DNA of 64,000 bases, taken from positions 47,036 through 111,035 of the forward strand of contig DASXKV010000022.1 in NCBI GenBank assembly GCA_036496605.1. The letters are read 5' to 3'. The translations under genes and the position numbers were made by a program. A model generated the notes under the pieces. That model did not search any database, was not told the origin of the DNA, and saw only the letters and a program-made list of their open reading frames with translations. The stretch is from Gemmatimonadaceae bacterium. Lineage in GTDB: Bacteria; Gemmatimonadota; Gemmatimonadetes; Gemmatimonadales; Gemmatimonadaceae. Of the stretch, positions 34,607-43,300 are shown piece after piece; positions within the stretch are counted from its first letter, which is position 1; each line of letters opens with the position of its first letter.

Positions 34607-35014
34607 ATGTCTAGTCTGCTTCGCGCCCGGAAGGGCTTCACGCTGATCGAGCTCCTGATCGTGGTCGTGATCATCGGCATCTTGGCCGCGATCGCGATTC
34701 CGAAGTTCGCGAACACCAAGAACAAGGCGTACGTCACGGCGATGAAGTCGGACCTGCGCAACCTCGTCACCGCTGAGGAAGCGTTCTTCTCCGATTCGAC
34801 GTACTACACGACCGCGACGACGCTCGTTACGCGTAAGGGCTTCAAGAACTCGTCTGGGGTCGGCGTTCCAGCCGTGACCCCCGGGCCGGGCTATTGGTCG
34901 GCGACGGTTACGCACAGCCAGCTTGCTGGTTCGACCTGCGGTATCGGTGTGAACACGACCAGCCCGACGATCACCACGGCGGGCGATGGCGAACCGGCGT
35001 GCTACGTGCCGTAA
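34607..35014 (+). CDS. pilA: Type IV pilin (PilA-like)
   Basis: 135 residues. The class III signal KGFTLIELLIVVVIIGILAA is textbook: cleavage between G10 and F11, with E15 as mature residue +5. The globular part (TTATTLVTRKGFKNSSG...CYVP) has two cysteines that could form the usual D-region disulfide. This is a major or minor pilin; it is monocistronic, with a strong hairpin after the stop. Type IV pili serve twitching, adhesion and DNA uptake, the last relevant to the abundant CGTTAGGC word. A type II secretion pseudopilin is the alternative but less likely with this isolated context. Confidence 0.9.
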   Translation: MSSLLRARKGFTLIELLIVVVIIGILAAIAIPKFANTKNKAYVTAMKSDLRNLVTAEEAFFSDSTYYTTATTLVTRKGFKNSSGVGVPAVTPGPGYWSATVTHSQLAGSTCGIGVNTTSPTITTAGDGEPACYVP

Positions 35015-35056
35015 GAGCGTCTAGGCTCGAGGGGAACGGGGGCTCGGGAATAAGGG

Positions 35057-35094
35057 GAAGCAGCCCCGCGGACGGGTGTCCGTGGGGCTGCTTC
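35057..35094 (+). terminator. Strong hairpin terminator after pilin
   Basis: GAAGCAGCCCCGCGGAC (35057-35073) pairs with GTCCGTGGGGCTGCTTC (35078-35094) around a GGGT loop: 17 base pairs with one G-T. No T-run follows. It stands between the pilin stop and the convergent DUF4142 stop, so it may act in both directions. Confidence 0.7.
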
Positions 35095-35116
35095 GTGCGC
35101 AGAGCTGAAGCGTTAC

Positions 35117-35698
35117 TCAGTCTGCTTTCTTCAGTCCGTCGAGCTTCTGCTGGGCGGCCATCATATGCGCCTCGAACGCGGGCGCAATACGCGTCTCGAG
35201 ATCCTTGAGCTCCTGATTCTGCGTTGCCGGAAGCAGTGTGGTCGACACGGCGTCGATGACGGCCTTGTGATAGGCAACCTCGTGCTGCAGGAATGCGCGA
35301 TCGAACTCGGCGCCCTTCGCGGCGCGCAGCATCGCCATCGCCGTCTCGTGATCCTTCGCCATGGCAAAATCCTTCGGCGGCGTCGGGTGTACACCGAGCT
35401 TCTTGGCGAGGTCACGCCCCTGTTGACGCACCATCGTGTGATCGTGCACCAGCATTGCGCCGAAATCGCGGATCTCCTTGGTCGTGCCCTTCTTTTCGGC
35501 GAGCGCTCCAGTCTCGATGTCCCACGTATTCGCGGCATCGAAGATGGCGACGATGGTGGCGTCGTCGAGCGCGGCCTTCGGCGCGGGCGCCGGCGCGGCG
35601 TACAGCGAATGAACTGTGGCGACGGCCGCGGTGGCGGCGACGACGAGTCCGGAGAAGAGAGCGGCACGAAGCATCGGAGTACGGAAGGGCGTTGACAT
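35117..35698 (-). CDS. DUF4142 family exported protein
   Basis: 193 residues from ATG 35698 (MSTPFRTPMLRAALFSGLVV). Signal peptide or anchor, then AALDDATIVAIFDAANTWDI, the core AMLVHDHTMVRQQGRDLAKK and FAMAKDHETAMAMLRAAKGA, and EVAYHKAVIDAVSTTLLPAT. The regularly spaced histidines (HDH, HE, YHK) on helices make a ferritin-like four-helix bundle, as in DUF4142/DUF305-type proteins. Periplasmic, function unknown; perhaps metal- or stress-related. It is divergent from the Cys-rich HTH regulator, sharing the palindrome at 35773-35800. Confidence 0.85.
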   Translation of the reverse strand: MSTPFRTPMLRAALFSGLVVAATAAVATVHSLYAAPAPAPKAALDDATIVAIFDAANTWDIETGALAEKKGTTKEIRDFGAMLVHDHTMVRQQGRDLAKKLGVHPTPPKDFAMAKDHETAMAMLRAAKGAEFDRAFLQHEVAYHKAVIDAVSTTLLPATQNQELKDLETRIAPAFEAHMMAAQQKLDGLKKAD

Positions 35699-35772
35699 GT
35701 TCTCGAGTTGGCTAGTGTGAACGGGCCGACCCGCGATCTGCGGGCGTTCGGCATAGTACGCACGCGGTCGAC

Positions 35773-35800
35773 AATAAGTCAAGCAAAAACTGTACTTATT
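35773..35800. promoter_or_regulatory. Inverted repeat AATAAGT-N14-ACTTATT in divergent promoter region
   Basis: Perfect 7-bp arms at 35773-35779 and 35794-35800 lie in an unusually AT-rich spacer between the DUF4142 gene (start 35698) and the HTH regulator gene (start 35841). A likely operator for the regulator, controlling both genes. Confidence 0.5.
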
Positions 35801-35840
35801 AGCAATTGCCTCTTGTCTGGGCCCGCGAGCCGGTGCCAAC

Positions 35841-36500
35841 TTGAGATCCATGCTTCGTGTCTCGCCCAAACCGGATGCCCCAACGAGGGGCCAGATCCTC
35901 GCGCTCCTGCGGCGCGGACAGATGACTGTCGACGAGCTTGCGCAGGCCATCGGCATCACCGACAACGCCGTTCGCCTGCATCTCGCCGCGCTCGAGCGCG
36001 ATGGTTTGGCGCGAGGCGTCGGCGTGCGGCGCGAGGGCGTGGTCGGGAAGCCGGCGACACTCTATGGTGTTTCTCCGGAAGGCGAAGCGGCGTTCTCGAA
36101 GGCGTACGAGCCGGTGCTGACGACGCTCCTCGTCACGCTCGCCGGACGCCTGGGCGAGCTCGAGCTGAGCGATCTGTTACGTGACGTCGGGCGTCAGTTG
36201 GCGGCCACGTCGGTGTCGGCCAGTGCGACACTCGAACACCGCGTGCGCGCGGCCGCGGCAGTGCTCGATGCGCTCGGCGCCGACACCGACGTGCGACGAT
36301 CAGGGGCGAACGGTTTCGTCGTGAAGGGATTCGCGTGTCCGCTGAGCCGGTCGGTGGCCCAGTGCCCGCCACTGTGCGGCGCGGTCGAAGAGCTCGTTTC
36401 GGGAATCACGAAGGCGAAGGTGCAGGAGAAGTGTGATCGTTCCGATGTGCCGCGCTGCACCTTCGTGGTGACGCCGCGCCCTCAGCGCAATCGCTCCTAG
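35841..36500 (+). CDS. HTH regulator with C-terminal cysteine cluster (SufR/redox-sensor-like)
   Basis: 219 residues (ATG 35841; an ATG three codons on is also possible). N-terminal winged helix: TRGQILALLRRGQMTVDELA and AIGITDNAVRLHLAALERDG. The C-terminal region carries five cysteines at about 166, 175, 179, 198 and 206 (GFACPLSRSVAQCPPLCG; VQEKCDRSDVPRC), which looks like a metal or Fe-S binding site. SufR-type regulators share this HTH plus four-Cys plan, but the spacing here differs, so the cofactor is open. It is divergent from the DUF4142 gene. Confidence 0.8.
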   Translation: MRSMLRVSPKPDAPTRGQILALLRRGQMTVDELAQAIGITDNAVRLHLAALERDGLARGVGVRREGVVGKPATLYGVSPEGEAAFSKAYEPVLTTLLVTLAGRLGELELSDLLRDVGRQLAATSVSASATLEHRVRAAAAVLDALGADTDVRRSGANGFVVKGFACPLSRSVAQCPPLCGAVEELVSGITKAKVQEKCDRSDVPRCTFVVTPRPQRNRS

Positions 36501-36522
36501 TCGCGATAACTTCCTCGGCGCC

Positions 36523-37644
36523 ATGAGCACCGAGCCTCAACTCAAGGTTGTCGACGCCGCTGCGATCGCGTACCGCTTGTACGACATCGGTTACGAGATC
36601 GACCTCGATCGGGCGAGCACGCTCTTCGCGCCGGACGCGGCGACGCGAGCGCGGCCAGCACGCAACGAGGCGCAGGCGCTGCAGATCGTGAATCCGCCGC
36701 TGTTCGTGGCGCTCGGGAGCGAGCGCCTAACGATTAACGGCGGCGAGCATCGTGCGGAGGTATCGGCGCGGCTCTTCGATTTCGGGACGTGCTCGCTGCA
36801 GCTCCGGGTCGAGGCGTCGGCAGCGCTCATGTGGGACGAGTTCACGGCGTTCGGCAACGCCGTCGACACGTCGCCGGAGCTTGGCGCGATCTTCACGCGG
36901 CACGTCGAGGCGTTGCGCGCGCGAGTGGCGCCAGCGGTCGAGCGGCCGAATCTGGCGATGGTGGTCGAGGACTATGTCGTTTTCCGCCTGACGAGACTCA
37001 CCGATGAGAGCGACAAGCCGATGCGCACCGACGTGCTCACCGACGAGCACATCGTGCCGCTCCTCCTGCGCGAGCGCCGCAGCCTCTCCGCCGCTGCGCG
37101 ACGAGAGCTGTTGCCGCATCGATTCTCGTACTATGCCGACGATCTGACTATCCTCACCTGGGACAACGCGCTGGTCATCGAGCCGCGGGCCGACGACCGG
37201 GACGTCGAGTATATCGTCGAGTTCGCAAACGCTCAACTTCTCGAGCTTCGCTATTACGACGCGGTGCTCGACAACGAGCTGCCGGCGATGTACGACCGGA
37301 TCGCTGCGGCGCGCGGCCGCATCTCGGCGCTCCCGACCTGGCGCTACCGCCCGCTCCTCGCGCGGCTACAGACACGCGTCGCCGACCTGACGGAGACGAT
37401 TGAGCGCGTGGAGAACGCGCTCAAGGTGACCGACGACGTCTATCTCGCGCGAATCTACGCCGCCGCGCTCGAGCTCTTTCGGGGAAGGGACTGGCGGCGA
37501 GGGATCGAGCGCAAGCTCTCGATCGTGCGCGAGACGTACGGGATGCTGAACGCCGAAGCACAGTCGGCGCGAGCGGAGTTGCTCGAAATCGCGATCATTG
37601 CCTTGATCGTAATCGAAATCGTGGTCGGTTTGAGAAGGGGCTAG
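36523..37644 (+). CDS. RMD1/YloW-like (DUF155) membrane-tethered protein
   Basis: 373 residues. It shows the RMD1/DUF155 hallmarks: AYRLYDIGYEIDLDRASTLF, then FSYYADDLTILTWDNALVIE, VEYIVEFANAQLLELRYYDA, and a single C-terminal helix LLEIAIIALIVIEIVVGLRR. Eukaryotic members act in mitochondria or meiosis; bacterial ones are uncharacterised. A coiled-coil precedes the anchor, so it is a tail-anchored inner-membrane protein. It starts 22 bp after the HTH regulator gene. Its stop codon TAG is supplied by the first GGGGCTA heptamer unit. Confidence 0.8.
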   Translation: MSTEPQLKVVDAAAIAYRLYDIGYEIDLDRASTLFAPDAATRARPARNEAQALQIVNPPLFVALGSERLTINGGEHRAEVSARLFDFGTCSLQLRVEASAALMWDEFTAFGNAVDTSPELGAIFTRHVEALRARVAPAVERPNLAMVVEDYVVFRLTRLTDESDKPMRTDVLTDEHIVPLLLRERRSLSAAARRELLPHRFSYYADDLTILTWDNALVIEPRADDRDVEYIVEFANAQLLELRYYDAVLDNELPAMYDRIAAARGRISALPTWRYRPLLARLQTRVADLTETIERVENALKVTDDVYLARIYAAALELFRGRDWRRGIERKLSIVRETYGMLNAEAQSARAELLEIAIIALIVIEIVVGLRRG

Positions 37645-37744
37645 GGGCTAGGGGCTAGGGGCTAGGGGCTAGGGGCTAGGGGCTAGGGGCTAGAAGAGCC
37701 GGCCTCAGATAACCCTAGCCCCTACGCCCTAGCCTCTAGCCCCT
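37637..37744. repeat. GGGGCTA heptamer array with complementary arm
   Basis: Eight near-perfect GGGGCTA units run from 37637 to 37692. The complementary arm, about four and a half CTAGCCC-type units, runs from about 37713 to 37744. The 20-nt middle would be the loop of a long hairpin between the convergent RMD1-like and kinase genes. Both flanking genes end inside the array. The same heptamer appears as short pieces at about 25264-25281 and 26789-26799. Confidence 0.9.
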
Positions 37745-38310
37745 TATGCGGCCTTGGCCGCCACCTGCAACCGATCGCAGATCGACACCGGATCCACGAA
37801 TCGTCCGTCCGCGCCTAACGTTCGGATGATTCGCTCGCCGAAGATCGGCGCGATGCGGGCCCAGTTGCTGCTCACCGCGCCGACGTAGCGGTCGAAGAGC
37901 GTTGTGTCGGGCTTGCCACGGGAGTACACACCATTGCGCAGCACGGTGTTGCGGCTCGCGTACTTGACGCGTGACGCGAGACGGTCGGCCTCGAACCACC
38001 ACGCGATCACGCCGAAGCTCGTCATCTCACGCGCGAAGTCGACGAGATCGGTCGGAAAGGTCCACGTCAGCACCGACGGCTTGCCGATCGTGCGCAGATG
38101 TCGTACGAACTCGCGAAGGCGGCCGGTGTCGAGACTCGCGACGCGCTCCTTTTCTGTCCAGAAGGGCGGCAGACCGGCAGTCTTGAGACAGTCGGCGGCG
38201 TCGAGATCGACATGCACGTGGCCGCGGTTGTCACGCAGCCAGTCGCCGAAGCTGGTCTTGCCGCTGGCGGGCACGCCGGTGATGAGCAAAGTATGGACTT
38301 GAGCTGGCAT
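37744..38310 (-). CDS. P-loop AAA-type kinase/ATPase
   Basis: 188 residues from ATG 38310 (MPAQVHTLLITG); the frame is open further up but out of family. Walker A is GVPASGKTS (residues 12-20), followed by VHVDLDAADCL with the acidic pair typical of small-molecule or polynucleotide kinases, and later ASRVKYASRNTVLRNGVYSR. The length fits a small nucleoside/nucleotide-kinase-like fold. Substrate not recognisable. Its 3' end lies in the heptamer repeat. Confidence 0.75.
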   Translation of the reverse strand: MPAQVHTLLITGVPASGKTSFGDWLRDNRGHVHVDLDAADCLKTAGLPPFWTEKERVASLDTGRLREFVRHLRTIGKPSVLTWTFPTDLVDFAREMTSFGVIAWWFEADRLASRVKYASRNTVLRNGVYSRGKPDTTLFDRYVGAVSSNWARIAPIFGERIIRTLGADGRFVDPVSICDRLQVAAKAA

Positions 38311-38327
38311 GGGTAGTTCCTGCGACG

Positions 38328-40394
38328 TCACTCGCCGGTGGCGGGCGTCGCGCTCGAAGACGAAGTCGTGGGAGTCGCGGCTGGCGCTGGCGTCGGCGTT
38401 CCACCGCCTGGACGCAGCAGCCTCGCTATCAAGACGACCAACACGAGAACGGCCAACGCCAACGCGCTCCAAAAGACGATCGTAGGGGTGACGCCGGTCA
38501 CATTCGCCGCACCGTTCTCCGGCCCGGACACAACGTCCTGCGCCGGAGCGCCAAGCAATCGAGGCGCGAGCAGCGCGAGATCGTAGCGAGGCGGCGTCAG
38601 TTCGGGTCGTCCATACAGCAGCGAGAGTGGCGTGTGTCCATCGCGGAAGAACCGCAAGCGATATGCAGGGAGCAGAAGAGTCGGGTCGCGCAGAGGAAGC
38701 GGCGCGTTGTCTCCCTCATCGATCACGACGGAAACATCGGCCACGCGGAGCGGCGGCAAGTCAATGGTCAGCGCCGGTGCAGGCAGCTCAGGCTCGGTAT
38801 TTCGCCAGGGCAACTTCGCAATCGTGATCGGGCCGCCGCGAGCGCGGATGTCTTCTTCCGCTGGCGGAAGCATCTCGACCGCGAGCTGCCGATCGAAGAC
38901 GCGCGCATCGGTGTGAATCACCAATCTCGAACGCGGTAATCCTGCGTACGGCAGACGAATGCGATAGCGCGAGCGAGAGGCTGGATCGCGGGTGCTCCTC
39001 ACGCGCTCGAGCGCTGGGAGCGGCAGCGAAAGCGGCTCGTCCAAACGCTCGACGAGGAATGGTACTTGATGATTGTCGGCGGTTGCGATGCGGACATCGG
39101 CAAGCGAGCCATGCGCGAGCGCGGCCGCATCGAGAGGCAGCGTCGTGAGGCCGGTGCCGCCTAACGGGATACTTCGAGAGAATCCGAATCTTTGCGGATC
39201 GATCTCTGCGCCGGTCATCGGTATCGCCGCACTGCTGTCGGTCGCAGCGACGGCGGTCGCGCGCGCCGCGCCCCAGTGCGCCACCGCGAGCGTCAACGAC
39301 GAAACTCGCTCGCGTTCGGCTTCGAGATCGTAGCTGGGCGCCCTGAGGCGCTCGTCTCCATAACGAGCGACGAGCGGTTGACCGTTGCTCTCGAAGAAGA
39401 TGAAGGGAAGTGTGGCCAAGACGGCCGTCGCACCGGTGACGTCGAGCGGTGGATTGTTGCCGTCGTCGACCGCGAGCTCGAGCTGCGCTTCGCTCGGCGG
39501 CGAAATCGGAATGCGGAGCGCCGCCGCGGCGATGCCGTCGCGCACCGAACGGCGCAGCGTTGCCGCGCCGAGCTCTGTCGGAACGACCGTGCTGCCGTCC
39601 AGACGGCCTTCAGTGATACGCGCTTGCCGAAGCACGTTGCCGCCGCCGACGTCGAGCTCGATCGCGACGATCGGCAGGTGCGCACCCGGCAGCTGAATGC
39701 GAAAGCGACTCTTTCCGGGCTCGCTCGGCCGGCGCACGACGGTGACCGGCGAGCGCAGCGGGGCAGGGCCACGCGTCGCGGATGCAACGCGGACATTGAC
39801 GCGGCGCGGCAAGGGCATACGCGCGCTCGAGCGGTCGTCCCAGGTGAGACGCAGATATCGATAGCTGCCCGCGGCGAAATCGAGGGTCGTCAGCTCGAGC
39901 TGGTCGTTAGGCAAATCGAACAACGTGCCGTCGGGAACGAGAATCGTCCAGTGCGATCGATCGCCGCTCCCCTCGAGACGCACACGCTTGAGGAAGGGAG
40001 CCGGCAACCCTTCGATGCGCGCTCGGTCGATCGGAAGCAGCTGCTCGAGATCGGCCTCGAATCCACTTGAGAGCTTCGTCGGCGCGACGCGAAGAACGCG
40101 CGTTCCACGCCACTGCGCCTCGATCTGCGGAGTGACGAGGAGATAAGGAACCTCTTTGTTCGCGGCGTCGTAGAGGCGGAGATCGTTCGCACCACCGGTG
40201 CCGATGGCCGCGCGACCATCCGCTGCCGCGACCTCGGCGACGTGAAATGGTTGCGCACCGGCGAGGAACGCAGCGTCGAGAGTCAGCCGATTCGGTCCGG
40301 CGCCACCGGGGATGACGGGTCGCTCGGAGCGCTGTGCAGGCAACGGGAACGCGGCCACAACGCCTAACGTGAGCGCCAGCGCGAGGTGCCTCAC
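38328..40394 (-). CDS. DUF3999 family membrane-anchored exported protein
   Basis: 688 residues with a signal peptide (LALALTLGVVAAFPLPAQ) and a single C-terminal helix (IVFWSALALAVLVLVVLIAR). Between them are beta-rich repeats: FHVAEVAAADGRAAIGTGGA, DLRLYDAANKEVPYLLV, YRYLRLTWDDRSS, YRIRLPYAGLPRSRLVIHTD. This is the DUF3999 layout, an exported protein with jelly-roll-like carbohydrate-binding-type domains. Its start overlaps the stop of the DUF2339 gene by 4 bp. DUF2339 and DUF3999 are known to pair, so they probably form one envelope complex of unknown role. Confidence 0.85.
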   Translation of the reverse strand: MRHLALALTLGVVAAFPLPAQRSERPVIPGGAGPNRLTLDAAFLAGAQPFHVAEVAAADGRAAIGTGGANDLRLYDAANKEVPYLLVTPQIEAQWRGTRVLRVAPTKLSSGFEADLEQLLPIDRARIEGLPAPFLKRVRLEGSGDRSHWTILVPDGTLFDLPNDQLELTTLDFAAGSYRYLRLTWDDRSSARMPLPRRVNVRVASATRGPAPLRSPVTVVRRPSEPGKSRFRIQLPGAHLPIVAIELDVGGGNVLRQARITEGRLDGSTVVPTELGAATLRRSVRDGIAAAALRIPISPPSEAQLELAVDDGNNPPLDVTGATAVLATLPFIFFESNGQPLVARYGDERLRAPSYDLEAERERVSSLTLAVAHWGAARATAVAATDSSAAIPMTGAEIDPQRFGFSRSIPLGGTGLTTLPLDAAALAHGSLADVRIATADNHQVPFLVERLDEPLSLPLPALERVRSTRDPASRSRYRIRLPYAGLPRSRLVIHTDARVFDRQLAVEMLPPAEEDIRARGGPITIAKLPWRNTEPELPAPALTIDLPPLRVADVSVVIDEGDNAPLPLRDPTLLLPAYRLRFFRDGHTPLSLLYGRPELTPPRYDLALLAPRLLGAPAQDVVSGPENGAANVTGVTPTIVFWSALALAVLVLVVLIARLLRPGGGTPTPAPAATPTTSSSSATPATGE

Positions 40395-43300
40395 GACACG
40401 GCCTCCGACGGCTTCGCACGCGAACCGAGCACGAACCTCTGCAGCGCAACAGTGATCAGGAGCGCGCAGAAGGCAATACCAACGAGCGACCCCACACGAT
40501 ACAAGCCTCCTAATCTCCAGAGATCGTTAAACGCGCATTTGAGCATCGCGATGATCAACAGCATGATGGCGGCGAAGCGTCCGGGCTTGCTATGAACAAT
40601 GATGCCCGCGCCAAGAAGTGCCACCGCGAAGAGCGCCCAACCTAACGTGTACGCAAGGTCCTGCGCGAGCGCCGATGAGAAGAAATCGAAGGTGATCGTC
40701 GGGCCAGTGGCGAAGTAATCCGCGATCTCGATGTTGAGAAGTAGAAACAACAGGATCACCGTGCCGCTTGGAAGCAGAGACGAAACCCTCGGCAGCCACG
40801 GGAGCACCTTGTCGTCGGTCTTCAACAGTACGCGGCCGCCAACCAGGAACGCCGCCGCACTGATGAGATAGGTGTAGAGATACCAATTCCAGATTCGAAT
40901 CGCACCGCGCGGCACGTAATGCAGGACTTCGGTATTGAGCGCGAGCCTGACGAAGACGACTGCGAATAGCCCGAGCGCGAACAGGAGCAGACCCTTGTGC
41001 GGGATTCGACCGTAGAGCCACGCGAGCGCTGCTCCCTCCAGCGCCCAGCCGATGGTGATCCAGTTGCGTTCGAGCTGGAGTGGAATGGCGAGCGTGATGA
41101 AGCCGAGCGCCGCTCCCGCCACGAGGGCCAGCCGCGCGAGCTCCGCCCGCGAGCGCGGCTCACCGCGCCGCTCGAGACGAATGAGATGCGCAAGCACCAG
41201 AGCGAGGAAGCCCGCTTCGACGACGGGGAGGGCACCGATGACTGAGCCATAGCCACCCGTGTCGATGCTCATGCGCGCCTGGAAGAAGTACAGCACGCTC
41301 GCCGCGACCGTCGCGAGATACGGTATGCGCGCGAGGCCCGCACGCCGGCCAAGGATCAGTGGATACGCAACAAACGCGAGATAAATCGGCGTCGTGAAAG
41401 CGAGCTGCGATTGCCACGATCCAGCGCCGACGTGAGTGCTCATCCAGAGGAACCCCGCGCCGCTTGCAGGAATGACGGCGACCAGGGTCATCACTTCGAG
41501 CCGCGCAAGGTCGAGCGTCGCGAAGCCTAACGTGACCGCGAGAAAGACGAGCTGCGCGCCGAGCACGATTCCGAAGGGAGGAACGGCGGTTCGTCCACCG
41601 GCGATCGCGGCGACGACCTGTGCGCCGAGTGCTGCTGCCGCTGCGGCGGTGATGAACTCTCGTCGATCGGCGCCGATGCGGAGCGCCAGTGTGAACCAGA
41701 GCGCGACGAGCGTGACGAGCGCCGCGGCGGCAAAGATCGCAATCGTCGGCCAGGGCGCACCCTGCGGCGTCATTTCCCACACGATGAGCACCGCCGCCGA
41801 TGCGATGCTCGCGGCGAGAAAGAGCTCTCCGCGCTTCACGTACAGGCCGCCGACGCCTGCGGCCGCGGTCAATACGCCGAGCACGGCGAACAATGGCCAT
41901 GGCGGAAGGGCCAGCGTTGGCTGCGTCGCGACGAAGAGCAGAAAGAGATGTCCAGCGAGCGCGACGAATCCGCCGTTCTGGAAAATACCCCGCGTGTTGT
42001 CGTCCACCGCCTGACGACGCGTCGCCCAGATGCTTCCGCCGATCGTGAGAAGTGCGTATCCGCCGACAATGAAGAGTGCGGGAATCAACGCAACGGCGAC
42101 GGTCGCGGTTACCCACCATGCGGCGAGGACGGCCCATGCGAGCATCGTCCCGATGATTGCGAGAACGGGATTACGTGTTGCGCTTGCTTCGGCAAAGAGG
42201 CCGAGTGTCAGAATCGCCAGGAGGAGGCCGATCCCCCACAAGGCGGCCTGCGCGGCGGCGCCTGCAGCGAGGAAGAACAGCAACGCAATGCTGACGAGCG
42301 CGAGAGCCGAGCCCGCGCCCTCGGGCGCGAGCGCTGCGCCCCGTCGTCGGGCGACAATGGGGACGCCGATGAAAAGCAGCCCGAACACGCCATAGATCGC
42401 CAACGCGGCGAGGAGCCGGTCGGGCGAGAGATATTTCGCCGACCACACCGCTTCCGCCAAGACGGCAAAGAAGGCGGCGATGAAGTGCACCGGGCCGTCG
42501 CGCCTAACGATCGCATACGTCGCGCACGCACCGACGAGCGCGAGCAGCACGGCAAACAAAGGACCTGGTGAGGCCGTACGCGGCTCGACAAGTGCCAGCG
42601 CGGGGAAAACAAACAGCAGCAACGGAGCGGCGAGGACGCCGCGGGCGGCGAGGCCGAGGTCGATAACGCCGGTGCGGCGCCTAACGGCTTCCAGCGATGC
42701 CACCAGGGGAGCACCGAGATAGAAGAGGCTGAACGCGCCCGCGGCGACGAGAATCTTCGGCCACGCGGTTGGATCGTATGAGCCCTGGAGCCAGACGGCG
42801 AAGACGATGAGCGTCGATAAACCGCCGAGCAAATGGAGCACGCGCGGTCCCTGGAACACCGCAATGGCGAAGAGACCCGCATCGAGGATGAAGAGGAAGC
42901 CAAACAGGACGCCAAAGCGCGCACCGTACGCGGGTACGGTCGCGAGGTAGATCGAGAAGAGCAGCGGGAGCACCGCGCCAACGCGCGCCGCGTGGGCGAA
43001 GAGCGCGTTGGTCGACCGGCGCTCCTCGGATGCAGGTCGATTGAGCGCGAGCGCGACGAAGCTCAATACGGGGAACACGAGGAAAATGCCAACCGCGAGC
43101 GGTACCTTGCCGGCCGTGAGGAACTTCGAAACCCATCCCCACTGATACATCGTCGTTAGGCCGAGGCTGATCGCGGTGAGCAGCGGCCATTGTTTCTTGT
43201 ATGCGACCCAGGCCAGGCCCGCGTTGAGCAGCAGGAGATAACCGAAGAGACCGATGGGGTTGTCCACGCCCGTGGCGATGATGGCGGGTGACGCGAAGCC

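Noticed and set aside
37637..37744. Telomere- or origin-like repeat
   Set aside because: The chromosome context is ordinary, no DnaA boxes were noticed, and similar arrays occur elsewhere.
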